Shown here piece by piece: positions 33,235 to 45,017 of a stretch of 64,000 bases of DNA. Where the stretch lies: NCBI GenBank assembly GCA_023653785.1, contig JAMKCH010002915.1:62001-126000 (forward strand). Direction: 5' to 3'. The position numbers and the translations under genes were made by a program. The notes under the pieces were generated by a model. That model was not told the DNA's origin, made no database searches, and was given only the letters and a program-made list of their open reading frames with translations. Source of the stretch: Ophioderma brevispina (lineage: Eukaryota; Echinodermata; Ophiuroidea; Amphilepidida; Ophiodermatidae). Position 1 is the first letter of the stretch. Every line of letters starts with the position of its first letter.

Positions 33235-33500
33235 TATACTCGATTCATCTGATATGTGACCCCGTACAATTCTTGCGGAGGTGAAAAAATCAATGAGGCA
33301 CAGGGACCTATGTTAATCACGTTATTGTGAGGAATGTTAAGGCTTGAAATACACTATTGTGCGTTTCCATACATGAATGAAATTGTATTAGTGGCAGGTG
33401 AGTGAGTTATATGACCGGAGTGTCCTCCAAGATAATCCGGTGTGCACGTGCATTTGAATTCTTTCATTTTCCCTCTCCACTTAATTGCAGGGGGGTAGGA
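33235..33500 (-). repeat. Repeat D, copy 2 (inverted)
   Basis: Inverted counterpart of 21194-21503, beginning CTATACTCGATTCATC and ending near CACTTAATTG. The ORFs across it are non-coding. Confidence 0.8.
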
Positions 33501-33944
33501 CACATCTGCTCCGATTTGGGCATCGGGGGATTTCCAACGGTAATTTGGGGACTCTACGTGCATTTACTATGGCAGCCTCGGTCCCCAGTGGCATTAAAAA
33601 ATCACTTTTAACCTTTGTTTCAAAAGATCTTAGTACTAATCTGATAATTAGGAAAATTCTTGACTTCAAAATCCGTCCGGGATAGTGGATTAACCCAATA
33701 ACCCCGCTGGCAAAATAGTGTAATTCCATAAACGGTCATTTGATTTATTTCCGTGAAGCCCGGCCTAGTCTTTAGTCAGTCTGTGTGTAACCGTTTCGAT
33801 ATGCGTAATAGCGCCCTCATACCGTTAAGTCTTTTGAAACAAGACTAGCACCCGGAAGTTGATACCATTTTGTAATTTGCTGTTGCTGTTAGGGTTGCTG
33901 TCCTACCCCCCCCCCTGCTTATTGATAGAGGTCCAAACTCCAGG

Positions 33945-34045
33945 GGGACGAACGTATCACGCAAATCGACTATACAGCGTCATTTTACATGCCATTATTG
34001 GAGTATTGCAGCGGCCTACTATCCCGTAGTCCGCTAACTCTCCGT
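33945..34045 (+). pseudogene. Small RT C-terminal fragment of a non-LTR retrotransposon
   Basis: 33955-34040 reads ITQIDYTASFYMPLLEYCSG followed by LLSRSPLT, matching the (S/N)-x-x-x-P-L-x-E-Y-C-S box found downstream of the RT core in CR1/Jockey/L2 proteins. No other part of the element is evident. Confidence 0.4.
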
Positions 34046-34234
34046 CCCCCCCGTGGGCCCCCCTTTCAAGATCTCTACGGAACCATCCCTTCATGAAAGT
34101 ACATTATTTTAGGATGTTTTATTTTCGTATGCGGCCGCGTGGGTCATCTTTATTTTTATATGTAGTAGCGTAAGATTGTAGGATATCGTCACTGAGTAAG
34201 GATGTATAATAATAGGCCTTAGCATGGCCTCTGC

Positions 34235-34290
34235 CAGGGGCGGCGCACGGGTGTGCAGGGGAGCGCCCCCCCCCGAGAATTTCAACATTT
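34235..34290 (+). repeat. Possible hAT-like element end
   Basis: CAGGGGCGGCGCACGGG followed by a GC-run hairpin-like segment resembles one end of a hAT MITE. No partner end or TSD is visible. Confidence 0.3.
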
Positions 34291-34299
34291 TTACAGTGA

Positions 34300-36200
34300 A
34301 GTAATGTGAATGATGTATAAATCGATTGCGTTAAAACTGTACATGGTGTTATATTACCCTCAACATTTTGATTAAAATATTATTTTCTCAATTTTATTTG
34401 AGAAAGATTTCTCAAGGGAAAAGTACTTTGTTTGTGATAAAAAAAGAGAGCAGGGGATTTCCCTAGTTTGTTTTTTGCAAGGTGCACATGTTAGATTGCA
34501 CAATAGGGAAGTGAGGAATCCCCCAAGATGTAAACTTAGAAACTGAGTCAACTTGTTCATGCATTGAGATCAAAAACGTGTTGAAAATAGGTAATTCCCC
34601 ATGAAGTTATATGTGTGAAGTGATGTAATTCAGATGATGTAATTTATGTGAATTCCAATTGGTCATCTAGTTCAAGGTTATGTTTATGCATGATTTTGTG
34701 GTAATATCTATTTTTAGACTTGGAAACTTTGTGAAATCAGTATATAATGGAGATTTGAGTAAAGTCTCGGGGCCAGCAGCTTTATAATCAAGAGCTATAA
34801 CAGTATAGTTATAGCTAGTTTTAGTCTACAATAATGGTAGATTTATGCTTCAAATAGTGCCAGGATATTATATTTTCAATTCGACGTAAGCAGAGTGCTG
34901 TAATTATTCTACTGTCGTCTTTGAAGCCGACAGTGCTGGGAATCAAAATAGGATTCCAAATTGTGGACAGATAGAAATCGTGGTGATTCTCTTGGACTGA
35001 TATACTGTGGAATATTAGTGTCGTCGAGGGACTTATTTAACCTTGTCGTCTTGAACTGCTGGACAAATGTTATCTTCAGGACTCAGAAGATTCCCATGGA
35101 ATATATTACCTGAAGAGTTTAATGTGAACTTATGCGCTGTTTATTTTGGAGTCTTCGCTGTGAGGATATATCATAGTTGAACTGCAATACTCCTTTGGTT
35201 GGAGCATAACTTTGAGTAAGATTAGAATTGCTAAGTGTAACTTTGAATTGTATAGATAATTGTTTTTTTGGACATACCAAATTCTTGAACTTAACCGATT
35301 AAAAATCATTAAATAGTTTATATTATGAAATTTCAGATCACTTGTGCACAAGGCTCATTTATTTGTGTTTGAAAGGTATTTCTGACCTTTGACGTCTACG
35401 AGACGTCATAACAATGGTGAGTCAGAAAAAAAGTACAACCAAATGAGGGATTTTGAGGAAACATTAACATTAATTCATGTGTTAGATAGTCTGTTTAATC
35501 AGCTTTCACGGTAATTTCACGGTAATGTTTTTAAATCGATCAAGCCGTTCAAAGGCTACAGTTATTTTTGTGAAGGTATCCATTTTTTGACCCGAACAAA
35601 TTGCACACTGACTGTACACATGAGATGCATTACTACTCATTACTACGCAGCGTGGTTGGTTAACTGGTTGGTTCTTTGGCGCCGTATTCAAATGCTACGC
35701 AGGACATGTGTTGAATGATAATGTAGAGTACTTAAGATTTAATGAAATTAACAGGATATATTTAAAATGGAAAATTATAATGCTTTATATGTTATCCAGC
35801 CGTATATTTTTTAAATTTTATTACGTGGAAATCAAGCAAGTTGAAAAGAATGCAGCAAATTGTTGCTTCACGTCTAAATATTGATTTCATAAAATATTAT
35901 TTTGATATCTGGTTTCATTTTAGAGTCTTACCCTACGATGCAACCAGACCAGGCGATGGGAACCATTTAATTTTGGGGATCACTAAAAATATTTGCAAAT
36001 GTGACACGTTATGGTAATCTGTCAATACTATACAAATTTATTACTTTTTCTGATCTCTATTTGGGGCAAGGAGGGGGCAAAGATTATGAGTGCGGATCGC
36101 CGCCCCTACCCCCCCACCCCTCCCAACCCGCCATCACCCACAGGACTGGTTACGCTCAATGGTGTCCATGATATTTATCCAAATCGGGAGAGCATTTGAG
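34300..36200. other. 1.9 kb without recognisable genes
   Basis: AT-rich. A small inverted motif GACGTC-TACGA-GACGTC lies near 35391. ORFs (61-73 codons) lack any signature. Confidence 0.4.
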
Positions 36201-36227
36201 AGTTCTCAATCCGTTTTCCGCGATATA

Positions 36228-36259
36228 GGGGGGGGGGCGGAATCCGCCCTCCCCCCCCC
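36228..36259. repeat. G-run/C-run hairpin
   Basis: A run of G, then CGG-A-ATCCG, then CCCT and a run of C: a near-palindrome of about 32 nt in AT-rich surroundings. Confidence 0.7.
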
Positions 36260-37510
36260 ACGGCGGTGAGATGGGTCCAAAAAGCCGGCCTATTTTTAGG
36301 GTTAATTAATGCAGGATATGCTGCAAATACCCAAAAGCTGAACGCAAATCCAAGAGTACTCCTTTGGGTTACTCTAGAGAGTAACTCGTTCGTCTTCACT
36401 GGATACTTTCACTTCTGCGGCTGTAACTGTTGAAAAGCGTTATCAATTTTATATGCCGTTAATTTATGATGAGAGCTAACCAAACAGAAAATGTACTACA
36501 AAAAAGAAAAATATATGCAATAGCACAAAGGCTTTTCCAGGAAAATTGCTCAATTTGGTTGTACTTGTTGACTCACCCCTGTTAAAAAAGTTCAATTCAG
36601 AAAAAGTACAGTAAAAGTATGTTTTGTACTTGGGTCAGTTCCTTTCCAATCACTTGTATTGTTAGGCAGCAAAGCGAATTCTTGGATAGATTAAAATACT
36701 TCTTCCCTATTTCACCAAGCGCAGGCCCAAACTGTTCCAGTTACGAATCAGCCATAAATCGAGTATAGCTGTGGTATATTCTGGTCGACTAGGCATTAGT
36801 CATGTCTCTATTGCACAATTGTGTCGGCTCTTGCATGCCTAAATTAGTCACCAACAAACTTTATCACCTGTCACAGTCACTGCAGGTCAGTTTGGTAAGG
36901 ACACTGTCTTGCAGGCAAAGTTTCAACTGTGAACATAATTCTATAGAGGTAAAAGTCAAACTTTCGTTGTTAGAGTCGAGGCTATCATTATACATATTCA
37001 AAGTTAGTTACTCTGAACTCTGATGGGTTTTCCCCACTCAACCACCTATGTGTACCGTAATTACTATATTGGGTATTACACGTGGGCCAATAGCCGTTTG
37101 GATGTTTACCAATTTTTGTTAGGTTAGAGTGTCCTCAACATTTTGTGCGCGATTTTATTGTAATTCAAATGACATTTTTGCTATTTGCTAATATTTGAAA
37201 TTTTCATTTGTATTTTTTAATCGGTTGGGCTCATATTATAACCAAATTGTTGTTATAGAGAACTTTACAATGTAAGGATGCGATTTGTAATTAATTCACT
37301 GAAATGCACAGCAAGACTGACTTCCAAGTAGTCTATTTAAGGTGTCCTTGGAAAGGCAAATATTTGTTTTTCAGAGTTAAGAGAGTGTTTATTATTTGTG
37401 GCAGCAGGGAATGGAGGAATTTAAGTGTAATTTTTTTTTGGAAACAAATGTCATGTTTCCTATTTGCTTTTGGAAAAAAAATCCCCGATTTTATGGCATT
37501 TCTTCACTTT
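36260..37510. other. No recognisable feature
   Basis: No domain or shared repeat seen. Confidence 0.4.
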
Positions 37511-37516
37511 GAGGAT

Positions 37517-37645
37517 AGGGGCCATGTTAGGAGCGTCCGTATTGTGGATACACACGGCCCCGGATCAGCATACTTGGTTGAATAAATCATGACACCACCA
37601 CAAGCCATTACCAATGATTTGTGGATAAGCTAAGAAGGAGAAATC
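37517..37645 (+). repeat. Repeat C1, copy 2
   Basis: Partner of 27497-27625, same orientation. Confidence 0.85.
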
Positions 37646-37649
37646 AGAA

Positions 37650-38340
37650 GTTTATGTCCCTCCGAATTAAAAATTGTCATGTTTCCTCTCTTGCTTACAA
37701 GTTTTGTTTGTACCCCCAATACTCCATCCCTCCCTCCCCCGGGCATAAATAATGACCCAAGGAAATACAACTTTAACCATCGAGAATTACATTTTTGAAA
37801 GGAACCCTAGTAGATAAAATAATCCATGTTAAAGAGACATGAGGAGATTTCCAGAAAGAAGCACCCCAAATTTTTTCGAAGCCGAGTTTTGTGCATATTT
37901 GGAATGCTTTCCAATGTATTAGATCACACCCGAAGTGAATAAGTGAATACGCCGTCTTTATGTAATAATATGATGATTTAGTACTTTCTGTCGTGGACGA
38001 CAGAAAGTCAAAGCACGGTGTTCTATGGGGACAATTACGATAGTCATGCAAGTTCAAAACAAGGTTTGCGGTTTTCTTTTGTACTTGTTTGTCCAATAAA
38101 CCTTCGGGACGTTCTTCGTAGGTGGTCTACAATCGATTCTGTGCAATTTGAGAGAAATTCGTATCCTAAAAAAATCTCCTCCTGTCAATTTAAGTGTTAC
38201 AAGGTACCTTGTTAAAGGTTTTAAGGAACTTCGTATTTTATTATGGTATTATCACATTAGCATTTAATGTGGCTAAGCCAACAGATAAAAGATACTGTGT
38301 GGATATACCTGTTCAACTATCTGAATAAAAGAAACTGTAA
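37650..38340. other. No recognisable feature
   Basis: Minus-strand ORF of 107 codons (37773-38096) is Cys/His/Tyr-containing but matches nothing I know. A short palindrome CTTTCTGTCG-TGGA-CGACAGAAAG lies near 37984. Confidence 0.35.
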
Positions 38341-38341
38341 G

Positions 38342-38870
38342 AGGTAACATGTTCTCAGAACCACACCAGTTTTGTCATAGCTGCACCAGGAAGTCCTGGA
38401 ATTGGAAGATCATGTTCTCATAACCCACAACAGTTTTCCATAGCTGTGCCAAAAACTCCTGGAATTAGAAGATCATGTTCTCAGAAACTACACCAGTTTT
38501 CTCATAGCTGCACCAGGAAGTCCTGGAATTGGAAGATCGTGTTCTCATAACCCACAACAGTTTTCCATAGCTGTGCCAAAAACTCCTGGAATTAGAAGAT
38601 CTTGTTCTCAGAAACTACACCAGTTTTCTCATAGCTGTGCCAAGAAGTCTTGGAATTAGAAGATCATGTTCTCATAACCCACACCAATTTTCTTGTAGCT
38701 GTGCCCTGAATGCTTGGAATTAGAAGATCATGTTCTCATAAAAAACAACAGTTTTCTCATGGCTGTGCTAGGAAGTCGTGGAATTAGAAGATCATGTTCT
38801 CATAACCAACAGCAATTTCCTCATAGCTGTGCCAAAAAGGCTTGGGATTGGAAGATCTATGCTATGTCTC
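38342..38870 (+). repeat. Minisatellite: eight ~64-bp units with alternating subtypes
   Basis: Each unit runs GATCATGTTCTCA...CA(C/A)CAGTTTTC...CATAGCTG...CC...TGGAATTAGAA. Units 1 and 3 share a GCACCAGGAAGTCC version and units 2 and 4 a GTGCCAAAAACTCC version, so the first four form an A-B-A-B order. Units 5-8 are more diverged. No open frame runs through the array. Confidence 0.93.
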
Positions 38871-39325
38871 GGGTATCTTAGTTGTCTCAATAGTAGCATA
38901 TTTGGAAGTCCATTTTAAAACAATGGAATAAGAAGTGTTAACATCATTTTTTTGTGTTCAGAAGCCTAACTGGTTGCACACCGCCAAATAATTTGCCATT
39001 GGTTTATGTACAAACTAACCCTAATTAAAACATTAATTTCTCATTAACAAAGTGACTCAGTCACTTAAAATTATGCATTACCTTGGACTGCTAGACCTCA
39101 ATTTATACCCAATGCCTCCATCGTGCCGTATTACACGCACACTATTTTTTATCCATTCTCAAAGTGACGGGCCTGCCTATTTGCCGTTGATCAAAGTAGG
39201 AAGTGTAGGGATGTGACGTATCCCAAATGCACCCACAGGCCCACTCTTTACCAAAAGTTCACTTTCTGATATTGTTTAAATCTAGCATCCCAATGTAGCA
39301 TATGCATTATATTACCATTATATTA

Positions 39326-39392
39326 ACCCTCGTCTACATGAGCCGGTTTTTGTAACAACACGCCTAAAGGGGGGACCACCCCCTTCAAATAT
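39326..39392 (+). repeat. Repeat C2, copy 3
   Basis: TAACCCTCGTCTAC, then AGCCGGTTTTTGTAACAACAC, then AAAGGGGGGACCACCCCCTT (perfect hairpin GGGGG-GACCA-CCCCC region). Confidence 0.75.
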
Positions 39393-39399
39393 GGTACGA

Positions 39400-40340
39400 G
39401 TCAAACATGGTACGAGTATAGAGGTTAAATCATCAGGATTTGCCATAAAAAAGTTTCCGCTTACGATAAAATGTTTGAGAGATGATTACAAGGAAATAAG
39501 TTCGAAATATTACTCGCCAAACTGTAGCGATCAAAGGCCAAAGAGAAAAAAATGGATATGGAAACGATTGCAGTAGTAAATCCTCAGAAGCTTTCAATCA
39601 GAATTCCGTTTTGACGGGGAAAGTAAGCCATTCAATGATAGAATGGTTTTTATTTGCTACACCTTATCTTTACAATGCGCATGTGGGACATTTTTGCAGC
39701 TTCGACACATGTTAAATACAAATTCCAATGATTCAAATATTCGGACTTCACGTCATTTAATGAGCAGACCTCATCGATACGGGCGGCGAAATTACCCCAC
39801 GGTTTTTTTTGTTGGGGGCCAGCGAACCCATGCTCAAAGGTTAATAATGATGTTGTGTGATTATAACTCTATTAAAACAATAAATCAAGTTTATCACCCT
39901 ATTTAATTTCTTCTATAGAATCAGACATGGACAATACTATTTGACTTACCTATGATAAAACTGGAATGAGAACAAATCTTGTACCTGTTGATACAGCAGA
40001 TAGCCAAAGTTTTGCAGTTGCATAGAGACTCACAGTCGGTATACTCGTCGAAATTTAGATTGAGTGTTATTTTGTTGTGACAAGGTAGCTTGGTGTATGT
40101 GTGTGTGTGTGTGTTCATGCATATCTAATATGTTGTTGGCTTCAATCTCGTTTGCACAGGAGATTTTGGCCAACTTGGCTACAGATGAGTAATTGCACAG
40201 TGTGCCCATTTCTGGCATCTGCACGATGGGGTATTAATTAGCTACAAAGGGGTCATATTGTCATCTGCCAGTTTTCCCATGCAATGGCTGTTCAATGTGT
40301 AACTGCCAATTTGGCTCCAGCTGATAGTACCAATTAGGGC
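39400..40340. other. No recognisable gene; one (GT)n run at about 40094-40113
   Basis: Overlapping ORFs on both strands without motifs. The short GT run is followed by the TTAA MITE. Confidence 0.4.
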
Positions 40341-40348
40341 GAGGTTAA

Positions 40349-40867
40349 AGCATATTAGGCACAGTTTTTGAAGAGCGTCCCCATTTAAAAATTTGATATT
40401 TGCACAGTACGTGGTAAGTGTCTAGGAAACATACCTGCGAACGAGAATGCTAAATGCGTATTTATCACAAAAATAGCGATTTTGTAATTAGAATGGGATC
40501 CCAGATGGACGTAACGGAAGAGATGGAAAGCTACGTTTATTGTCCGTCCATGATGAAATCGTGCCACCTCGAGAAAAACCCCCTAAATTGCTTTCCTGAA
40601 ATTAACAATAAAGAATGAGTATCGACACGTACATGCCGCATTTCCCGGCTATTTCACCTTGGAAGGTCGGTTCCAGAGCCGTGATTTTATCGGGGATCCC
40701 CGATAATAATTATTCTACATGTAGTACAAAATTCCTTCGTTTGTGACACATAGACATTTTCGAGCTTAACCATTACAGGTTATAGTTACTAGCAGTTACA
40801 ATGCAATCGTGTAAAAATATCCAATTTGAAAAATGGGGGAGTCTTCAAAAAAATGTGTCATATTGCT
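40349..40867 (+). mobile_element. TTAA-flanked MITE, copy 2
   Basis: Same orientation as copy 1, about 519 bp with many small deletions. The ends (AGCATATTAGGCACAG... and ...ATGTGTCATATTGCT) retain the inverted repeat, and TTAA lies at 40345-40348. The right site is TTAT (one mismatch). The central palindrome is longer here: TTATCGGGGATCCCCGATAA, perfect over 20 bp at 40687-40706. Confidence 0.88.
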
Positions 40868-41057
40868 TTATTGGCAGCAAACATGCCCCAGTGTGTTCAT
40901 AGCATGTATGATTTTGAACCAAAATTCAAGGTGTTTCTCTTCCATATTGTTTTTGTTTAGCTGTTGGCTGGTTCTCCATTTAATCAAGTTCTGGATGGTT
41001 TTCAGAATGGTTTTGGATGGTTTCCAGAGTTTCATCTCATTTGCGCTTAATGGTTGA

Positions 41058-41290
41058 TGAGCATCGCTGGGAACCCGATTCACCTATTTTTTCAATTAAA
41101 TGGTCAAAACTATGATTGAAGTGGACACTTCGGATGGCTCCAGATGTTTTCTGGATGGTTCAAAGTGTTTTTGGTCTTTTGTGTATATCAATTGTTTTAT
41201 TGAGCATTGCCTGGTGGAACTCAAATCAGCTTATTTTGGTTATAACTAATTATTTCTAAACAAAAGTGGACACATTTAGATGGTTTCGAG
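41058..41290 (+). repeat. Divergent tandem duplication, period about 143 bp
   Basis: GAGCATYGC.TGG...CYATTTT and AAGTGGACAC.T..GATGG.T.CAG blocks occur twice (41058-41145 and 41201-41290). Confidence 0.5.
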
Positions 41291-41560
41291 TTTCGTGATT
41301 GTTTTTACTCCTTTGTTGTCTTCAGACAGAGTCTTGACATCAGAACGACAAAGGATCACCATCGAACCCAAGCGTTCAGACGTCACCAAAGTCAGCATCT
41401 CACAGTCCTTGACTATGCATGCAGATGATCTAGTTCTAACAGCTGATCTGATATGCGGTGCACAAGATCTTTTTTCCTTTTCACAGAACAGCCAAGAAGT
41501 TCTGTCCTTTACCTTTATTTTTACCATAGCATACATGTATATATAAAAAATACTTAACAA
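41276..41560. other. Overlapping unidentified ORFs on both strands (88 and 94 codons)
   Basis: 41335-41510 has more balanced base composition than its surroundings and is open on both strands (plus 41280-41546, minus 41276-41560). Neither product shows a motif I recognise. It could be one exon, but I cannot choose the strand. Confidence 0.2.
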
Positions 41561-41699
41561 ATTATAACTTACACATATATTAAATAAAATAAAGTTGAAA
41601 GTATGGGCCCCTAAAAAGCCCTATGATAGTAGAGGGGATGTATTGATCAAAAGCACTGCAAGGATACGTGATAATGATGATAACGATGATAATAGGTTA

Positions 41700-44088
41700 A
41701 AGCAATCTGATGTGTATACAACTAGTCGGTGATAGCTTTTTTAATTCAAATGACTTTGTGAACAAAAGAAATGCGTTCAATGACAGAAAAAAAGCAACAG
41801 GTCTTGATGATATCAGCTGTATAAAAATTCTAGAGCTAGCAGGCCTGTATTGTTCTAGTTTTGACATAGATAATGAATTGTCTTTGTCAACAGGGATTTT
41901 CCCAGCTTTAGGGAAAGGAGGCAAAAGTAACACCATTGCACAAAGGTGGGATCTGGGGTAACACCAATAACTATAGACCGACTCCATTCTCCCTGTTGTC
42001 AGTAAAATCATTGAAAGAGCTGTTACTAACCAGGTCTATTCTTTTCTCAGTCAAAATGAATATTATAATGTACATCAATCAGGTTTCCGCCCCGGTCATT
42101 CCACCGAAACTTGGTCCATTGATAGTGGTGATGACTGGCTCACGAGCATCAACTCTGGTGACATGACTGGTGTGGCATTCATAGATCTAAGAAAAGGATT
42201 TCGACACGGTTAACATGATATAGTGATTAAAAGCTCCGTTTCATAGGGGCATCTGATAGTACAGTTAAGTGATTCACATCTTACTTGTCTGGTAGCTAGA
42301 AAAAGCAGAGGGTTATATTTAAAGGTTGTGTTTCTGATGCACTTGAAATATTCGCTATTGGGTTCTGCAAGGTAGTATTTTGGGCCACTTTTATTTTTGA
42401 TTTTATCCATGAGTTGTCTAATATTATAACGCATGGTAAAAATCTAGGATATCGCAGGACGATACTACCTTGTCTGTTAGTGGTAGTGACGTAAACGGAC
42501 ATATCACAGTAAACTAACGGAGTTGATCGACAATTAAAAGTTGGTTAAATGAGAACAAGCTTTTCCTTAACACAGATAAGACAAATATAATGCTCATTGG
42601 TACGGCCTCAAAAGAAAACTACGTCAAGACCAAATGTAAGGATTTTCAGTTTACCATTGTGGGTACAAAATTGAACGAGTTGAGACAGCTAGTGTTTGGG
42701 TTTGTTGTTGTTTGTTTTTGTAACAATTGATAGTACAGTTTGTTTTGGCACAATCATGTAAATAATGTTATTCAAAAAGGTTTTTTGTAAGTGGCACTTC
42801 TAAGGCGATCTCAAAACGTTTCTTGTGATGCTGATATACGTAACACTGTACAAATCTCTTATACAACCACACTTATTATTGTTGTACTATTTGGTTTGGT
42901 CGCTTCAATGATGATGTTCATAAGTTAAATGTTGTTCATAAACGTTGTGATAGAATTATTTTATCTTTAAATTACCTTACTACATCAATACAATGTTTTC
43001 CATGTTAGGATGGGAACCACTGGTCAATCGACCTCCAAGTATTCAAGGCATTTATTAAGTAACAAATGTCTCAACGCTCTGGCTTCCTCCATAATCTCAC
43101 ACAAATAAGGTGTAAATACATATCTGAAAAGCATAATTGTTAGATACACGGCAAGCGACCAATGGTCTTTTCTCTTTTAGCTTTGCCTTAGATGTAAAAA
43201 CTGATAAGATACGAATTTTAAGTCTTCATTTTCATATAGTGGGTTTCGTTAAGTGTTGGAATAACCTTGATTATTGATGTAAGAAACTCACCAGATGGCA
43301 ATGTTTTAAGGAAAGATACAAGTCATCATGAGAAGGCAATAGTTTTTATAAATAGTTGTTAATATTCTGTATATTAATACAAATGGTTGTTGTTTTAAAT
43401 AATTGTTTTTCTCTACAAATAATTTTATTGAATTATATTTTAAACCTTTATATTAGTGTGTGTTACATGAGTGAGCTAGGGCCGTTGATTGTTGATGAGG
43501 ATAGTGAGTGATAATGTTAGGATGTGCGTGTGCGTGTATATGTGTCATACGGTGTGTGGGGGTGTGTTTGGTTGGGAGTGTTGTGTATGTTGGGGTGGGT
43601 GTGGTGTGTGTGAGGGTGTGTTTCGGGTGTGTGTGTATGCGTGGTGTGGTTTGTACTTTGTGTGTGTGTTCGCACGGTGTGTATGTCTCTCTGTGTGTCT
43701 TGTGTGTGTGTGGGTGTGTGCTGTATGTGTTGTGCTGTGTACTGTGGGTGGTGTGTTGTGGGTGTGTCGTGCGAGTAAGTAGTGTGTGTGAGTGTGTGTA
43801 GTGTGTGGATGAAGAATGGGTGTTGTATAATACGAGTATGGTCTGGCAATCATGTAGACTTATGATCATTTTTTAATAGGTCTATATTCTGTACTTTTAA
43901 AACAAATGCCTATTATTTATACAAAGGGAGCTCTTACCATATGTATGGATTCTTTTTATATATATTTATGTCTGTTTTAAATTTGTTATTATGATCTGTT
44001 GCGGGCCCGTGTTAGAACAGCCGGTTAGCTGAATCGGGTACCTGGGTAATAAAGAAAATAAATAATATATAATAATAATACTAATAAC
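41700..44088 (+). mobile_element. CR1/L2-like non-LTR retrotransposon, frame-broken, 5'-truncated
   Basis: Reverse-transcriptase landmarks appear in order, in shifting frames. KATGLDDIS near 41788; NNYRP and a SKIIERAVTNQVYSFLSQNE stretch at 41970-42060; SGFRPGHSTET at about 42078; DWLTSINSGDMTGVAFIDLR at 42130-42190 (first catalytic Asp); LQGSILG near 42368; a corrupted YADDT box near 42445-42470; SWLNENKLFLNTDKTNIMLI near 42540-42600; then KSLIQPH..YC near 42858 and a WNN box near 43260. The 3' UTR resumes after a (GT)n tract and ends in GGGTAATAAAGAAAATAAAT plus a TAA-type tail (to 44086). No endonuclease domain is visible upstream. Many indels, so inactive. Confidence 0.88.
43521..43808 (+). 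repeat. Imperfect (GT)n microsatellite inside the retrotransposon 3' UTR
   Basis: About 290 nt of GT/GTGTGGG variants. The four ORFs of 97-138 codons here are translations of this tract and are rejected. Confidence 0.95.
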
Positions 44089-44329
44089 ATTTCAACCTAC
44101 AAGTTAGGTACTGAAATGAGACCATTAGTGCTGGGGTACTAGAATGAGACCATGATTAGACAGAGACCTTATAAATGCAAAATAACCCAAAGTTCTGATT
44201 TATGTTTGCACAGGAGACACTTTTTTTTTACCTACTTCAAAAGATAGCAAAAAATACAAAAAAGACAATCGGGCCTCGGGCCACTTGTATACTGCCATTG
44301 CGGTTTGCGAATAATAGGCCTCCCATGAC

Positions 44330-44830
44330 CCTTGACCCAGACGTGCGAACTTGACCTCTAAATGAGGGATTGATTTAATTTCAGAAAACTAAAGTTATGA
44401 ATCCAATGAATCTTACAGCTTTAACCTCAACATGACCTTTGACCTTGCCATGTGACATTTGACCTTGCCATATGACCTTTGACCTCAAAAAAAGGGGGAT
44501 CATATGTTGCACCTTAAACACGAGCTTGGTTCCGACCCGAACTCAAACCTTTCCCAAATTGAAGTCAATTCTACATTTACACCCTATCACATGACCTTTG
44601 ACCTTAGCATGCTACCTAACAAAGGAGGGATTCCCATGCTGCACACAAACTTAAGTTGGTTCAAATTGAACCTCAAACTATTCAACTAAGGTCAATTCTA
44701 CATTTGTCGCTAGTTCACAAAACCGCTCTCGCATAACTTTGACGTGGCATGTGACCTTGACCTCTCAGCAATGAAGAGTTTCCATGTTGCTCCTTGATGA
44801 CAAGGTTGGTCTAAATCCATCAAAACAGAC
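44330..44830 (+). repeat. Tandem repeat rich in TGACCTTTGACCT (DR1) motifs
   Basis: About three units of 115-150 bp, each with TGACCTTTGACCT, a GAGGGAT..CATGTTGC-like block and a GGTTGGTTC/GGTTCAAAT block. Perfect DR1 elements (minus-strand AGGTCA-A-AGGTCA) lie at 44433-44445, 44473-44485 and 44592-44604. A DR0 (TGACCTTGACCT) lies at 44752-44763. Confidence 0.8.
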
Positions 44831-45017
44831 AAGATCGTTACCAGGCAAATATGTTTAACTTCCTTCACGCCAAAGATCACAACTGGCAACATCAGTGGAC
44901 AAAGTGGTCCAACCGCGTCTTCCTGCCTTAAGGCAGTGGAGAACAAAAAAAAACAACAACACATTAATATGGCGTATGGGGTCAAAAATAAATAAATAAA
45001 AAGTGTCTTTTGGAATC

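Noticed and set aside
34740..35410. Possible LTR of a Gypsy/BEL-type element
   Set aside because: No second LTR, primer-binding site or polypurine tract found.
38342..38870. CRISPR-like or protein-coding repeat
   Set aside because: The whole ~64-bp unit repeats with no unique spacers and no continuous open frame.
43453..43869. Four ORFs of 97-138 codons (Cys/Val-rich and His/Thr-rich)
   Set aside because: Translations of the imperfect (GT)n tract; no coding evidence.
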